A stretch of DNA of 64,000 nt from Mercurialis annua (lineage: Eukaryota > Streptophyta > Magnoliopsida > Malpighiales > Euphorbiaceae), in NCBI RefSeq assembly GCF_937616625.2, contig NC_065570.1, forward strand, positions 42,849,665-42,913,664. The letters run 5' to 3'. Position 1 is the first letter of the stretch; each line of letters opens with the position of its first letter. The position numbers were made by a program, and so were the translations under genes. This document shows positions 1-10,677 of the stretch, in pieces. The notes under the pieces are model-generated. The model worked only from the letters and a program-made list of their open reading frames with translations. It was not told the DNA's origin and searched no databases.

Positions 1-354
1 TATACTCACTTTACTATTTATTTTCACTACACAATTTTTCATCTCTTAATCTTCAAAAATTCAAAAATGAAGCTATTTTGGATTATTATTATTATGTTAC
101 TTAATTTAATACTCATTGGTATATTTAATCTTCTGTGAAAAGAATTTTATTTATATTTAGGTATTTTTGTATTTATTGTTCTACCTTTACTAATTGCTGT
201 AATAATTGTTGATTATGCATATTTATAAGCCAAAAATATGATGGTTGTACTTGTTTGTTTACTCTTGAAAATAAATGATTATTATTTCTATGTTTTTATC
301 GCATAAATAAATATTAGTTCTAATTATATTTATTTTTCATGTGATAGTTTAATC
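1..354 (+). other. Copia 5' leader, AT-rich, no gene
   Basis: AT-rich untranslated sequence leads to the gag ATG at 355. No convincing tRNA-complementary primer site and no LTR end could be found here. It is treated as the element's 5' untranslated region by position only. Confidence 0.55.
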
Positions 355-1392
355 ATGTCAAACCTTACAAAGCTTGAATTTACGGCACTTGATGTATCTG
401 GAAAAAATTATCTGTCATGGATACTAGATGCAAAAATACATCTGCAAGCCTCTGGTCATGAGGACGCTATTAAAGAGGGAAATAATGCCTCTACTCAAGA
501 TCGTGCAAAAGCAATGATCTTCCTTCGCCATCATCTTGATGAAAGATTAAAAAATGAATATCTCAGTGAAGATAATCCACTTGTTCTCTGGAATAGTTTA
601 AAAGAACGCTTCGACCATCAGAAGACTGTAATTCTTCTAAAAGCTCGTTATGACTGGATGCATTTAAGATTGCAGGATTTTAAAAGTGTTAGTGAATACA
701 ATTCTGCAATATTCCGAATTAGCTCAAAGCTAAAATTGTGTGGAGAAACAATTACTGATGAAGATTTATTAGAAAAAACATTCTCCACTTTTCATGCATC
801 TAATGTGGTACTCCAGCAGCAGTATCGTGAGAAAGGGTTTAAGAAATATTCAGAGCTGATTTCTTACCTTCTAGTGGCTGAGCAGAATAACGAGCTGTTA
901 ATGAAAAATCATGCGGCACGACCCACTGGTTCTGCTCCATTTCCTGAAGTAAATGCGAGCGCATATAGATCTCCTCGTGGTCGTGGTCGTGGCCGTGGTC
1001 GTGGTCGTGGTCATGGTTACGGTCGAGGTGGAAATAATTACAACCATGTCGGTTATAATAACTCCTTTAAGCATAAGAATCACCACCATAAGTGGGATAA
1101 GAAGGAGGAGAAACAAGAAAACAGGAACAGTGGACAATACAAACATCAAGTGAAAAATGTCGATAATAAATGTTATCGATGTGGCATGACTGGGCATTGG
1201 TCGCGTACCTGTCGTACGCCCAAACATCTTGTTGAGCTTTACCAAGCTTCCCTCAAGGAAAATGGAAAGAATATAGAAACAAATTTTGTTTCTGATGATG
1301 ATTTTGACCACAGTCTAATGCATAATGACTCTATAGACATGACACATTTAGATGTTTCCGATTTTCTTGAGAACAATAATAATGAAAACTAA
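355..1392 (+). CDS. gag: Copia gag polyprotein (capsid/nucleocapsid)
   Basis: The 345-aa product would form the cytoplasmic particle that packages element RNA. Residues about 1-190 form a UBN2-type Copia gag region with LSW near the start and an LW..L..RF core. Residues about 202-224 form an RG-repeat tract, and a CCHC zinc knuckle (CYRCGMTGHWSRTC) lies at about 273-286. The C-terminus is acidic. The frame is fully open. It ends 100 bp before pol and in a different frame, whereas most Copia elements encode one gag-pol ORF; pol expression would need a shift, reinitiation or splicing. Confidence 0.92.
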   Translation: MSNLTKLEFTALDVSGKNYLSWILDAKIHLQASGHEDAIKEGNNASTQDRAKAMIFLRHHLDERLKNEYLSEDNPLVLWNSLKERFDHQKTVILLKARYDWMHLRLQDFKSVSEYNSAIFRISSKLKLCGETITDEDLLEKTFSTFHASNVVLQQQYREKGFKKYSELISYLLVAEQNNELLMKNHAARPTGSAPFPEVNASAYRSPRGRGRGRGRGRGHGYGRGGNNYNHVGYNNSFKHKNHHHKWDKKEEKQENRNSGQYKHQVKNVDNKCYRCGMTGHWSRTCRTPKHLVELYQASLKENGKNIETNFVSDDDFDHSLMHNDSIDMTHLDVSDFLENNNNEN

Positions 1393-1492
1393 TCCAGCAT
1401 GTATTGTAATGTTTTTATTATTTACTTATGTATTGTTGTGTTATTCTATAATTTCTTATGATAAATTTTTCTTTGTTTGAATTAAGAAGCAT

Positions 1493-4400
1493 ATGGATAA
1501 TTCTCAGCATGTTGTTTCGTCCAAGTTCAGTAATGAAGAAATATGTCTTGTGGATAGTGCGACAACCCACACTATACTCAAACACCGAAAATATTTTTCA
1601 AATCTTAAAAGATGTCAGACAAATGTCAGTACAATATCTGGTAAGGTAAAATTAATTGAAGGCTCCGGAAGAGCTACTGTTCTATTACAAGGGGGAACTG
1701 TACTTACCATTAATGAAGCATTATTTTCCCCCAAGTCTCAAAGAAACTTGTTGAGTTTTAAAGATATTCGTCTGAATAAATTCCATATTGAGACAAAAAA
1801 TGATGATAATATGGAATATCTTCATATTACAACAAATGTTTCAGGTAAGAAGCATGTAATTGAAAAATTACCCACATTTTCTTCTGGTTTATATTATACA
1901 TATATAAATGTGGTCAAATCACATATCGCTGAAAAGAAAAAGTATTGTGATGCTTCAATACTAAAATTATGGCATGAAAGATTGGGTCATCCAGGATCAA
2001 TAATGATGCGGAGAATAATTGACAGTGCACGAGGACATCCACTGAAAGGTGAGAAAATTCCCCAAGTAAGTAATATGTCATGTACAGCTTGTTTTATTGG
2101 AAAATTAATTGTGAGACCTTCACCGGCTAAAATTGAGAATGAATCACCTTTATTTCTTGAAAGAATTCAAGGTGATATATGTGGGCCAATTCATCCACCA
2201 TGTGGACCATTCAGATACTTTATGGTATTGATTGACGCATCCAGCAGATGGTCACATGTTTGTTTATTATCAACTCGCAATGTTGCATTTGCAAGATTTC
2301 TTGCCCAAATTATTAAATTGCGTGTTCAATTCCCTGATTACACAATTAAAAGGGTAAGACTTGATAATGCTGGTGAATTCACATCTCAAACATTCAATGA
2401 TTATTGCATGTCTGTTGGAATCACAGTTGAGCATCCTGTTGCACACGTACATACACAGAATGGTTTAGCTGAATCTCTAATTAAGCGCCTTCAGCTTATT
2501 GCTAGACCATTAATGATGAGAACTAAGCTACCTATATCTATATGGGGACATGCTATATTACATGCTGCATCATTAATTCGTGTTAGACCTAGTGCATATC
2601 ATAAATACTCCCCATTACAATTAGCATTTGGTCAAGAACCAGATATTGCCCATCTTAGGGTTTTTGGTTGTGCTGTATACGTGCCAATTGCACCACCACA
2701 ACGCACAAAAATGGGTCCTTAAAGAAGATTGGGAATATACGTTGGTTATGTGTCCGCATCCATAATTAGGTATCTTGAACCTTTAACAGGTGATGTTTTT
2801 ACAGCACGTTTCGCCGATTGTCATTTTAATGAAGAAGAGTTCCCACCATTAGGGGGAGAAAATAAACAATCAGATAAAAATATTGCATGGTGTGAACCTT
2901 CATTATTGCATCTTGATCCTTGCACAAAACAATGTGAAACAGAAGTTCAAAAGATTGTGCATTTGCAAGCTGTTGCAAATCAATTACCTGATGCATTTAC
3001 AGATACAAAAAGAGTGACTAAATCATATATACCAGCAGTTAATGCCCCTGCTAGAGTTGAGATTCCAAAAGAGAATTCTGAAAATAAAGTCGCTCATGAA
3101 TCAAAGACACGCCGAAAGCGTGGAAGACCGATCGGTTCAAGAAATAAAAATCCTAGGAAAAGAAAAGGAGCAGAAAATCTCGATCATGCTAGCAAAGAGA
3201 AAGGTGTTCCTGAAGAAACACAAGATAAAGAAAATACTCCAGAAGAAGAAATAAATGAGGTTAACCAAGGCAATGCCCCAGAAGAGGATATGAATGTAAT
3301 TAATCAAGGCAGTACCCTAGAAGAGGACACAAATGAGAATAACAAAGAAATCTCGATTAATTACAATAATACAAAGATTGTTTGGAATCGAGACACAATG
3401 AAAAATATTGACGAAATTTTCTCTTATGCTGTTGCATGTGATATCATAAATGGAAATGAGGATCCCGAACCGAGATCGGTTATTGAATGTCAAAATAGAC
3501 ATGATTGGGATAAATGGAAAGACGCTATGCAAGTTGAATTAGAATCTCTTAACAAGAGAAGTGTGTTTGGACCTGTTGTCCTCACACCTAAAGATGTGAA
3601 CCCGGTAGGTTACAAATGGGTCTTTGTACGAAAACGAAATGAGAAAAATGAAATCACAAGATATAAAGCTAGACTTGTTGCTCAAGGCTTTTCTCAAAGA
3701 CCTGTAATTGATTATGATGAAACATATTCTCCTGTCATGGATGCAATTACATTTCGATATTTGATCAGTCTTGCAGTTTCTAAGAAATTAGAAATGCGTC
3801 TCATGGATGTTGTAACAGCATACTTGTATGGATCGCTAGATAGCGATATTTATATTAAGGTCCCTGAAGGATTTAAAATGCCTGAAGCATTAAATAGAAA
3901 ACCCAAAGAAATGTATTCAATCAAATTGCAAAGATCTTTGTATGGGTTAAAACAGTCAGGGCGCATGTGGTATAATTGTTTAAGCGATTATTTGATAAAT
4001 AAAGGCTATGTGAATAACCTTATTTGCCCATGTGTTTTTATCAAGAAATCAACATCGGGATTTGTGATTATAGCCGTCTATGTTGATGATTTAAATATTA
4101 TTGGAACAGACAGTGAGATCAATGAAGCAAGTGTGTACTTAAAAGAAGAATTTGAAATGAAAGATCTTGGAAAAACCAAATATTGTCTTGGTTTACAAAT
4201 TGAACATATGCACAATGGCATATTAGTGCATCAGTCAAATTATATAGAAAAGATCTTAAAACGTTTTGGTATGGATAAAGCAAATCCTTTAAGTACTCAT
4301 ATGGTTAATCGATCACTGAATGTTGAAACTGATCCATTTCGTCCTTGTGGAGAAAATGAGGATATTCTTGGTCCTGAAGTACCATATCTCAGTGCAATCG

Positions 4401-5077
4401 GAGCACTTATGTATCTCGCTAATTGCACTCGTCCTGACATATCCTTTTCTGTCAATTTATTAGCAAGATTCAGTTCAGCTCCCACGAAGAGACATTGGAA
4501 TGGAATCAAACATATATTACGTTATCTTCGTGGAAGCACTGATCTTGGTTTATTTTATTCTAACGATTCAAATCTAGAATTGATTGGTTATGCAAATGCA
4601 GGTTATTTGTCTGATCCTCATAAGGTTAAGTCTCAAACTGGATATGTATTTACAAGTGGAGGTACTGCAATTTCTTGGCGGTCACAGAAACAAACAATTG
4701 TAGCCACTTCCTCAAATCATGCTGAACTTATTGCATTACATGAAGCAAGTAGGGAATGTGTGTGGCTCAGATCAATAACACAACACATTCAAGAATCTTG
4801 TGGTCTTCCAGTCCATAAGAGTCCAACTGTTCTATATGAAGATAATGCTGCATGTATAGCACAAATCAAGGAAGGATACGTCAAGAGTGACAGAACCAAA
4901 CATATACCTCCAAGATTCTTTTCATACACTCAAGAACTTATAAAGAATCAAGAAATTGACATCCAGTATGTTCAATCAAATAATAATTCATCTGATCTCT
5001 TCACGAAGGCACTTCCTACAGCAATATTTAGAAAACATGTTCATAATATTGGAATGCGCCATCTGCGAAATACATGA
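1493..5077 (+). pseudogene. pol: Copia pol with one nonsense codon
   Basis: The pol polyprotein processes gag, copies the RNA and integrates the DNA. In order it shows a protease motif (LVDSATTHTI, DSA in place of the usual DSG), a GAG-pre-integrase HHCC finger (WHERLGHPG ... CTAC), an integrase core (GDICGP, RLDNAGEF, GLAES), reverse transcriptase with YVDD, and RNase H. TAA at 2720-2722 interrupts an otherwise continuous frame; related elements have Gln there (PQRRLG), so CAA to TAA is likely. In RNase H, GYANAGY has AAT (4595-4597) where the family has GYADAGY. The stop separates protease-integrase from reverse transcriptase-RNase H. Confidence 0.93.
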
Positions 5078-5228
5078 AGGATTATCTCTGTTGCAATGAG
5101 GGGGATAAATTACACACTGTACTCTTTTTTCCTAACTAAAGTTTTTATCCCATTGGGTTTTTCTTTAGTGAGGTTTTTAATGAGGCAGTACGACATAGCG
5201 TAATTTAGAATAAACATTTTGTCATCCA

Positions 5229-5236
5229 AGGGGGAG
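5229..5236 (+). promoter_or_regulatory. Copia polypurine tract
   Basis: The purine run AGGGGGAG directly precedes the 3' LTR start TGTTAT and is where plus-strand DNA synthesis would be primed. The stretch 5078-5228 between the pol stop and this tract has no ORF. Confidence 0.8.
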
Positions 5237-5531
5237 TGTTATGAATAGTGTGTGAATATTATGGATGACAAATTCAAAGTTACCTATCTAATTAGGTGAA
5301 AATATTTCAACCCTCCATATTTGACATGCATGCAAATGCATTAATTACATGGTGGGTGAAATTGCCTATAAATAGGTTCCATTCCATGTAAAATTTACAA
5401 GTGAAAATATACTTACAAAAGTAGTAAAATCCTCCCAAATATTTGCTCTCTTATTGCATTATTAAGTGTTCACTAAATATTCATTAGTTTAGTCTACAAG
5501 CATTATCTATATTATCGTTAAGTTTATAACA
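5237..5531 (+). repeat. Copia 3' LTR (about 295 bp)
   Basis: The LTR starts right after the polypurine tract with TGTTAT and is taken to end at 5531 with ATAACA, the exact inverse. A TATA box lies at 5367-5374. The left end is firm. The right end rests on the inverted termini only, because the 5' LTR is outside the window. Confidence 0.72.
5367..5374 (+). promoter_or_regulatory. TATA box in Copia LTR
   Basis: TATAAATA in a moderately GC-rich context, about 130 bp into the LTR, where the U3/R promoter of a short Copia LTR is expected. Confidence 0.6.
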
Positions 5532-5536
5532 ATTTC

Positions 5537-6153
5537 ATGTGCGTTGTCTTTTCTTTCCTCTGTGCTACAGTGGTATATTGAGAAGGATGGAACATAAGTG
5601 TTGGGGGTATAATTGTCCAACTTTCTCTTAATTTTAGTTAATTTTGGGTTATCGGAAATTTGTGAAAAAATTTCTTTTTTTTGGGAGATTTCTTCTAAAA
5701 TTAAAATGCTGAAGTAAACACATAACATTATAGCACTTTTAGAGGGTTTATGTAGATTACCCTAGATTGAACTTTAACTTAAGAGTATTTTTTGACATTA
5801 ATTCTTTTTGTTTTAACCTCTGAATTAAAACTATTAGTGTGACACTAATCCCACTTGGACTCCAAATCCCTAGATGAGTACGATATTGAACATATATGTG
5901 TGACGTAATTTTGACGGAACTTATTAAAGTATCAAATCAGACACCTGATTATAAATTTAAAGATTCGAATGTCAAATTATTTCCACGTAAATAAGTTGGT
6001 GATTTAATATATAATTAACTTTTACAATAATTTTCAGTCACGTCATTTTTCGCTAGCCTAGTCAACAAAAACTATCGGACTTTAAAATGGTGATAGATTT
6101 GAATTCTCTTTAAAGGTGATGATTTTATATGACAATTTTTATAGATCATGGTA
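5537..6153. other. Intergenic, no gene seen
   Basis: AT-rich sequence between the Copia LTR and the MULE insertion site. Only short ORFs without recognisable motifs occur. This is probably the older host DNA into which the MULE inserted. Confidence 0.5.
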
Positions 6154-6162
6154 AAAATAAAA
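6154..6162. repeat. 9-bp target site duplication of large MULE (left)
   Basis: AAAATAAAA immediately before the left terminal inverted repeat. The identical 9 bp follow the right repeat at 42712-42720. Nine bp is the Mutator superfamily signature. Confidence 0.9.
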
Positions 6163-6320
6163 GGGTTTTTGACAAAAAAGTGCCTCCATAATATTAGAAT
6201 TCCTGGTTTTGTGCCCCAAAACACAAAAATTATATTTTTGTGCCTGGGGCCCACGCTGCCCGCAAAGGCTTATTGCGGGCAGAAATCTGGCCCGCAATGA
6301 GCCTTTGCGGGCCAGTTAAT
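6163..6320 (+). repeat. Left terminal inverted repeat of MULE
   Basis: About 158 bp matching the reverse complement of 42555-42711 with a few substitutions and small indels. It contains two of the GC-rich hairpins described at 6257-6418. Confidence 0.9.
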
Positions 6321-6418
6321 CACCCTGGCCCGCAAAGGTTCATTGCGGGCCAGTTGTCAACATTCCCTGCCACATGGCAGGGAATTTAAGCCGCCCGCAA
6401 AGAGCCATTGCGGGCGGC
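6257..6418. repeat. Cluster of five perfect hairpins at MULE left end
   Basis: Hairpins at 6257-6281, 6288-6314, 6325-6353 and 6390-6418 share the stem GCCCGCAA/TTGCGGGC around a short loop such as AGGCTTA. A different one at 6362-6385 has the stem ATTCCCTGCC/GGCAGGGAAT. The first two lie inside the terminal inverted repeat. Such arrays could bind transposase or extrude cruciforms, but that role is inferred. Confidence 0.85.
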
Positions 6419-6424
6419 ATCCCC

Positions 6425-6447
6425 TATTTAAAGGGGGGGGGGGGGGG
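6425..6447 (+). promoter_or_regulatory. TATA-like box followed by 15-G tract
   Basis: TATTTAAA (6425-6432) is followed at once by an uninterrupted run of 15 G (6433-6447). It lies just inside the terminal repeat and about 640 bp before the transposase ATG, where MULE promoters usually sit. Promoter function is inferred. Confidence 0.4.
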
Positions 6448-7055
6448 TTGAATTGTTTCACCACACAACTCAACACACTTAAAAAAAATGTTATATATAA
6501 TGGGCGGATTTGGGTAATTAGTTTGGCGGATTATTTTTGGAGGTTAACCGGATTATTTTGGCGTTGAATTTTATTTTGGAGCTTAAAGTCTTATTATTAT
6601 TATTTTGCGAGGACTACAAGAGGTAAGTCCGTATTACTTTTTGATAGCTAATTTTTTTTATTAATAAATATTAAAATGTGTATTATTAGATTTAGAATTT
6701 AGTTAATATTTGATTTAGAATTTAGTTAATATTAGATTTAAAATTTATATTATTAGATTTAGATTTAAAATATTAAAACGATATGTATGAATATAAAATA
6801 CAAAAACATTATAGAATGAACATTATGCATAAATACTTGATAAAATGTATAATAGTGTGGCTAAATATGTACGATTTTCTAAATAGTTAAATAAATTAAT
6901 TTAAATTATTAAATGAATTGTTTATAAATTGTTAAAAATATTACTTTATAAATATATCTAAGTGAATTAAATTTATCATTTTTTATATAAAAAAATATGA
7001 ATTAATCCTAAAAATTTACATTTGTATAAATTACTTTAATATTAATTTATTACGC
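6448..7055 (+). other. MULE 5' untranslated leader
   Basis: AT-rich sequence between the TATA-like box and the transposase start. No coding potential was recognised. An intron in the leader is possible (GAGGTAAGTC near 6620 resembles a donor, with pyrimidine-rich stretches near 7000), but it is not demonstrated. Confidence 0.45.
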
Positions 7056-7067
7056 ATGTTTGTAGTA

Positions 7068-9618
7068 ATGGCGTCAAACAGTATATTATTTGTGATATGG
7101 TGTGATGGTAGCATCATAAACTCCCCCCGTGGACTTGAATATTTGGGGGGTAGATATGTTCATGTGCCGATTAATGGAAGAATAAATTTTGGGGAGTTGG
7201 CCGAAATCTGTAGAACGGCAGTATCTACTAGTGTGAGCCCTCCGGAGGTCACGAAAATTTATTTTCGGCTACCTCATGTTGAAAGGTACGAGATATGTTC
7301 ATACTCGTTGTTCGAAGTGCAAGATGACCAACACGTATTTGTGATTCTGAACCAGACAGCTCAAATGCCGACGTTGATTGTGTTAGAGTTCTACGTGGAG
7401 TATCATATTTCGGCTTCTAATGAAATTTCGATGCAACTAGATTTATGTTCTAGTGAGTCTGAGAGAGGTAGTGTGGAAGAGGAAGAAGACGAGCACTATG
7501 ATAGTGAGGAAGAGGATATGGAGGATAGTCCAATCGTTGAAGAACCAAGTAATATTACACAATACCAGTCTCAACTTCCGCAACACATACGATGTGTCGA
7601 TCTCAGTGACTTTGATGTGGACGAGACATGGGAAGCGCCGAACATTGAATGGCAGCGTGGGATGAAATTTCGAACCGGGATGATTTACTCGAGTCGATTG
7701 GCTGTGCGAACATGTGCCATTACTTATTCGGTTGATAATGGACGAGAGTTTCAGAGTCACCGGACAACAAAAACAACACTGGTCCTAGTTTGCAAGCATC
7801 AAAAAATGTGCAATTGGTGGCTGCGTGCCACCCTGCTCCAGAAAACCAACACATGGACGTTGATGAAATATATCGGGCCACACAAATGTGATATGCTAGC
7901 GTCAACTCGTAACCACAGAAATTTTGGAATTATTCAAATTGCCGATTTTATTAAGAGTCAAGTGTTGGGGCAGCGTGATATTCGGATTAAGACGCTTATG
8001 ACAGGGATTTTAGAATCCTTAGGACTTGCCCTTCCATATAAGCGGGTGTGGTATGAAAAGGAGAGAGCAATTAGCAGCGTCTACGGGGACTAGGAATATA
8101 ACTACACGCAAATCACGAAATTCATGGATAATGTGGTCCTCGTGAATCCTGGATCCTTCTGGCATGGTGAAGGTATGAAAATAAATCACTTTTATAAATT
8201 TAATTACATATTAAATTTACATTATATCCTAACTATATCCATTTCCAACAGGTCGCCTAACTGATTGCGGTGGGGTGCAATTTAGAATTTTCAAAAGAAT
8301 GTTTTGGACCTTCTTTCCGATGGTTGACGGATTTCCATTTTGCAAACCAGTTCTATTCATCGGCGGGACGCACTTATATGGTAAATACAAATTGCATATG
8401 TTGATAGCGTCGGCGGTAGATGGCAACAACCACATAATGCTAGTGGCGTTTGCAATAGTTGAATCCGAATCTAGTGAGAGTTTTGAATATTTTTTGAATC
8501 ATCTTGGAGATCAAATCATTCGCGACCGAAAGGTGGCCATTGTTTCAGATCGTGCACCCGGATTAATATCGATTTTGAAGCGTCCGGAATGGGAAGGGAT
8601 TGATCATTTTTTCTGTATTCGGCATTTAATGGCTAATTTCCACACTCATATCAGAAATAATGATATGAAGATGCTGGCTGAGAAAGCAGGTATTTTGCTG
8701 TTACTCGTCAACATTTCTGGTTATTGAACAAAAAAATTGTATAAATTTTGCACTAACAAATACCTCATATTAACGTGTAGGTCGGATTTTTCAAGAGAAA
8801 AAGTACAAGCAATACATGGCCACTATGGCAATAAGATCTCCGACGGGGTATGCTTATTTGACCGATGAGAGATATCTTAAGAAAGAATAGTGGGCTTTGT
8901 GTTGGGACATTAAGGCGCAATGGAACGGTGTAATGACGACGAACTACGCCGAGTCCATTAATGCGACTCCAAAGAATATAAGGGGGCTTCCAATCACAGC
9001 GATGATAGAGGCTATCTTTGACAGGCTCAGCGATATGTTCGTCAAGCGTTGGGAAATGTATAAAAGGATAATCGCCCAAGGCGTGTCATGTTCACTCCGA
9101 TCTGCAACACGCATATGAAAAATACAACATTAAAGGCCCGCACACATAAACTCAAGAAATATAACCCGGACACCCTGACTTATAGAGTGATTACTAAGAA
9201 AGACAATTTTCGAAGAAAGGGAGGAAATATTCAGAAGGTCAACCTTCAAATGATGAAGTGCACGTGCAGAAAGTTCCAACACCGCCAGATCCCCTGCTCC
9301 CATGCTATGGCAGTCATTCATCAAGAAAATTATAACCCTCACAACTACGTAGGGTGGCGGTACCAAACCAAGAATGCCATACAAGCGTGGAATACTCAAT
9401 TTAATCAATTACCTGCAGACGAGATGTGGATTGGTTCTCGGGAGGTGCCATTTATTCCAGACATTAAGTTGATAAGAAAGAAGGGACGGCCGGTAAACCA
9501 AAGGATTAGAAATGATATGGACCAGACCTATAGAGAGGACAGAGACCCTAATTTTTGCAGTAGATGTAGTATCGCCGGCCATAATGCTTCGACTTGTACT
9601 AATTTTCCTAACATGTGA
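7068..9618 (+). pseudogene. MURA-type MULE transposase, disabled
   Basis: This DDE transposase would bind the MULE termini in the nucleus and cut them. It runs from a PB1-like N-terminal region, through an acidic stretch, a MuDR-type zinc-binding region (about 7640-7910), the MULE transposase domain (TFFPMVDGFPFC, IVSDRAPGL, HFFCIRHL) and a SWIM finger (CTCRKF ... IPCSHAM), to a C-terminal knuckle (CSRCSIAGHNASTC). Introns fit at 8173-8251 and 8690-8780. Damage seen: TAG at 8091-8093 where relatives have Trp, TAG at 8888-8890, a frameshift near 9083-9088, and Gly (GGC 8362-8364) where the family has the first catalytic Asp of DGTHLYGKY. ATG 7068 (TAATGGCG) is preferred to 7056 for context. 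Confidence 0.92.
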
Positions 9619-9728
9619 ATTTTATAAAATCTTAGTAGTTGCTCTTTTAAAATTTGAAGTTATTTCAACGATATAAGTTTTTTAAAATTTGATGTTATTT
9701 GAATTATTGCATTGTGTAATATATAGGT

Positions 9729-10073
9729 ATGAGTTCGTCAAGACGTCGAAATTCTTCGACAATTCAAGTTGTGCAGAAATATGAGTATCCTTTTTGCGAA
9801 GTTTGGTATGGAAAAAAACGAGCTTTTCAAAATAGCCCAATCCATCCTTGCATGGATAAATCACAAGCCGGACATATATTTGTTGGTCGGCACACACAAA
9901 AATTGAATGATTTTGGAAATGTTGTTGTTTCACCTGAGCCTTCGTGGGGGAAGTTGTGGGAAGGCAGATGCGAGATGGAGGCCTACTGTGATTTTCACAG
10001 CATATTTGTACCGGCGGCAATATCCGCAATAATTTCGAGAAACACGGAAACGTCATTCCAATTATTGATGGAA
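9729..10073 (+). pseudogene. MULE second gene, 5' half (unrecognised protein)
   Basis: The ORF starts 110 bp after the transposase stop with a basic Ser/Arg start (MSSSRRRN). It has several Cys and His residues (FCEVWYGKK, HPCMDK, GRCEMEAYCDFH). It is cut after codon 115 by the CACTA element; the frame resumes exactly at 30240. I do not recognise the family. By position it could be a MULE accessory gene, as mudrB is in maize, but there is no visible similarity to support that. Confidence 0.7.
10071..10073. repeat. 3-bp target site duplication of CACTA (left)
   Basis: GAA before CACTACTAG, repeated at 30237-30239 after CTAGTAGTG. Three bp is the CACTA superfamily size. Confidence 0.85.
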
Positions 10074-10470
10074 CACTACTAGAAAACAGGTGTTTGGCGA
10101 CGGATATTTCCGTCGCTAAACACCTGAGATCCGTCGCTAATTACAATTAGCGACGGATTACCGACGGACGGCGTCCGTCGGTAGATTTTGGGTCGCTAAT
10201 TGTAATAGCGACCCAAGACACCATCTGTCGCCAACTTACCGACCGAATATTCCGTCGGTAAGTTGGAGACAAACGGTCGGTAAATTGGTCGGCCAGCCGA
10301 CCAATTTCCGACGACGTAGCGACGGAAGTTTCCGTCGCCAATTTAGCGACGGCTCTTCCGTCGCTAATTCCATCGTCGTTTCTTGCAATTGGCGACGGAA
10401 TTGTCCGTCGCCAATTGCAAGAAACAGTCGTGTCATGTTAACTTAGCGACGGACCCATCCGTCGCTAAAG
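10074..10470. repeat. CACTA left terminus and subterminal palindromes (3' end of element)
   Basis: After the CACTA terminus come many inverted pairs of GCGACGGA/TCCGTCGC, with a variant ACCGACGGA/TCCGTCGGT and a GGTCGGCCAGCCGACC core near 10290. A long palindrome at about 10377-10425 has arms of over 15 bp ending in TTTCTTGCAATTGGCGACGG. In En/Spm such motifs bind the TNPA protein; binding here is inferred. Confidence 0.88.
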
Positions 10471-10617
10471 TTTAAAAAATTAGTCGCTAAATTACCTATT
10501 TTTTGCAAAATTTTATTTTTTTACGGCGTATTTTCATATTTTTTCTGTTATTCGTTAGACCTGTTAAATATACCATTCACATACATAAGAAACAATAAAT
10601 ATATATAACCAAATCCG

Positions 10618-10619
<2 letters not shown>

Positions 10620-10674
<55 letters not shown>
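10620..10674. repeat. (TA)n microsatellite
   Basis: About 27 uninterrupted TA units inside the CACTA, between the subterminal repeats and the end of the Transposase_24-like gene. Confidence 0.95.

Positions 10675-10677
<3 letters not shown>

Larger units (their letters stand above)
1..5531 (+). mobile_element. Ty1/Copia retrotransposon, 5' LTR outside window
   Basis: The order is leader, gag, protease-integrase-reverse transcriptase-RNase H, polypurine tract and 3' LTR. Integrase before reverse transcriptase is the Copia order. I found no copy of the 3' LTR at the left edge, so the 5' LTR and primer site probably lie just outside the window. One in-frame stop interrupts pol, and a key Asp in the RNase H part is Asn, so this copy is unlikely to be autonomous. 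Confidence 0.93.
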
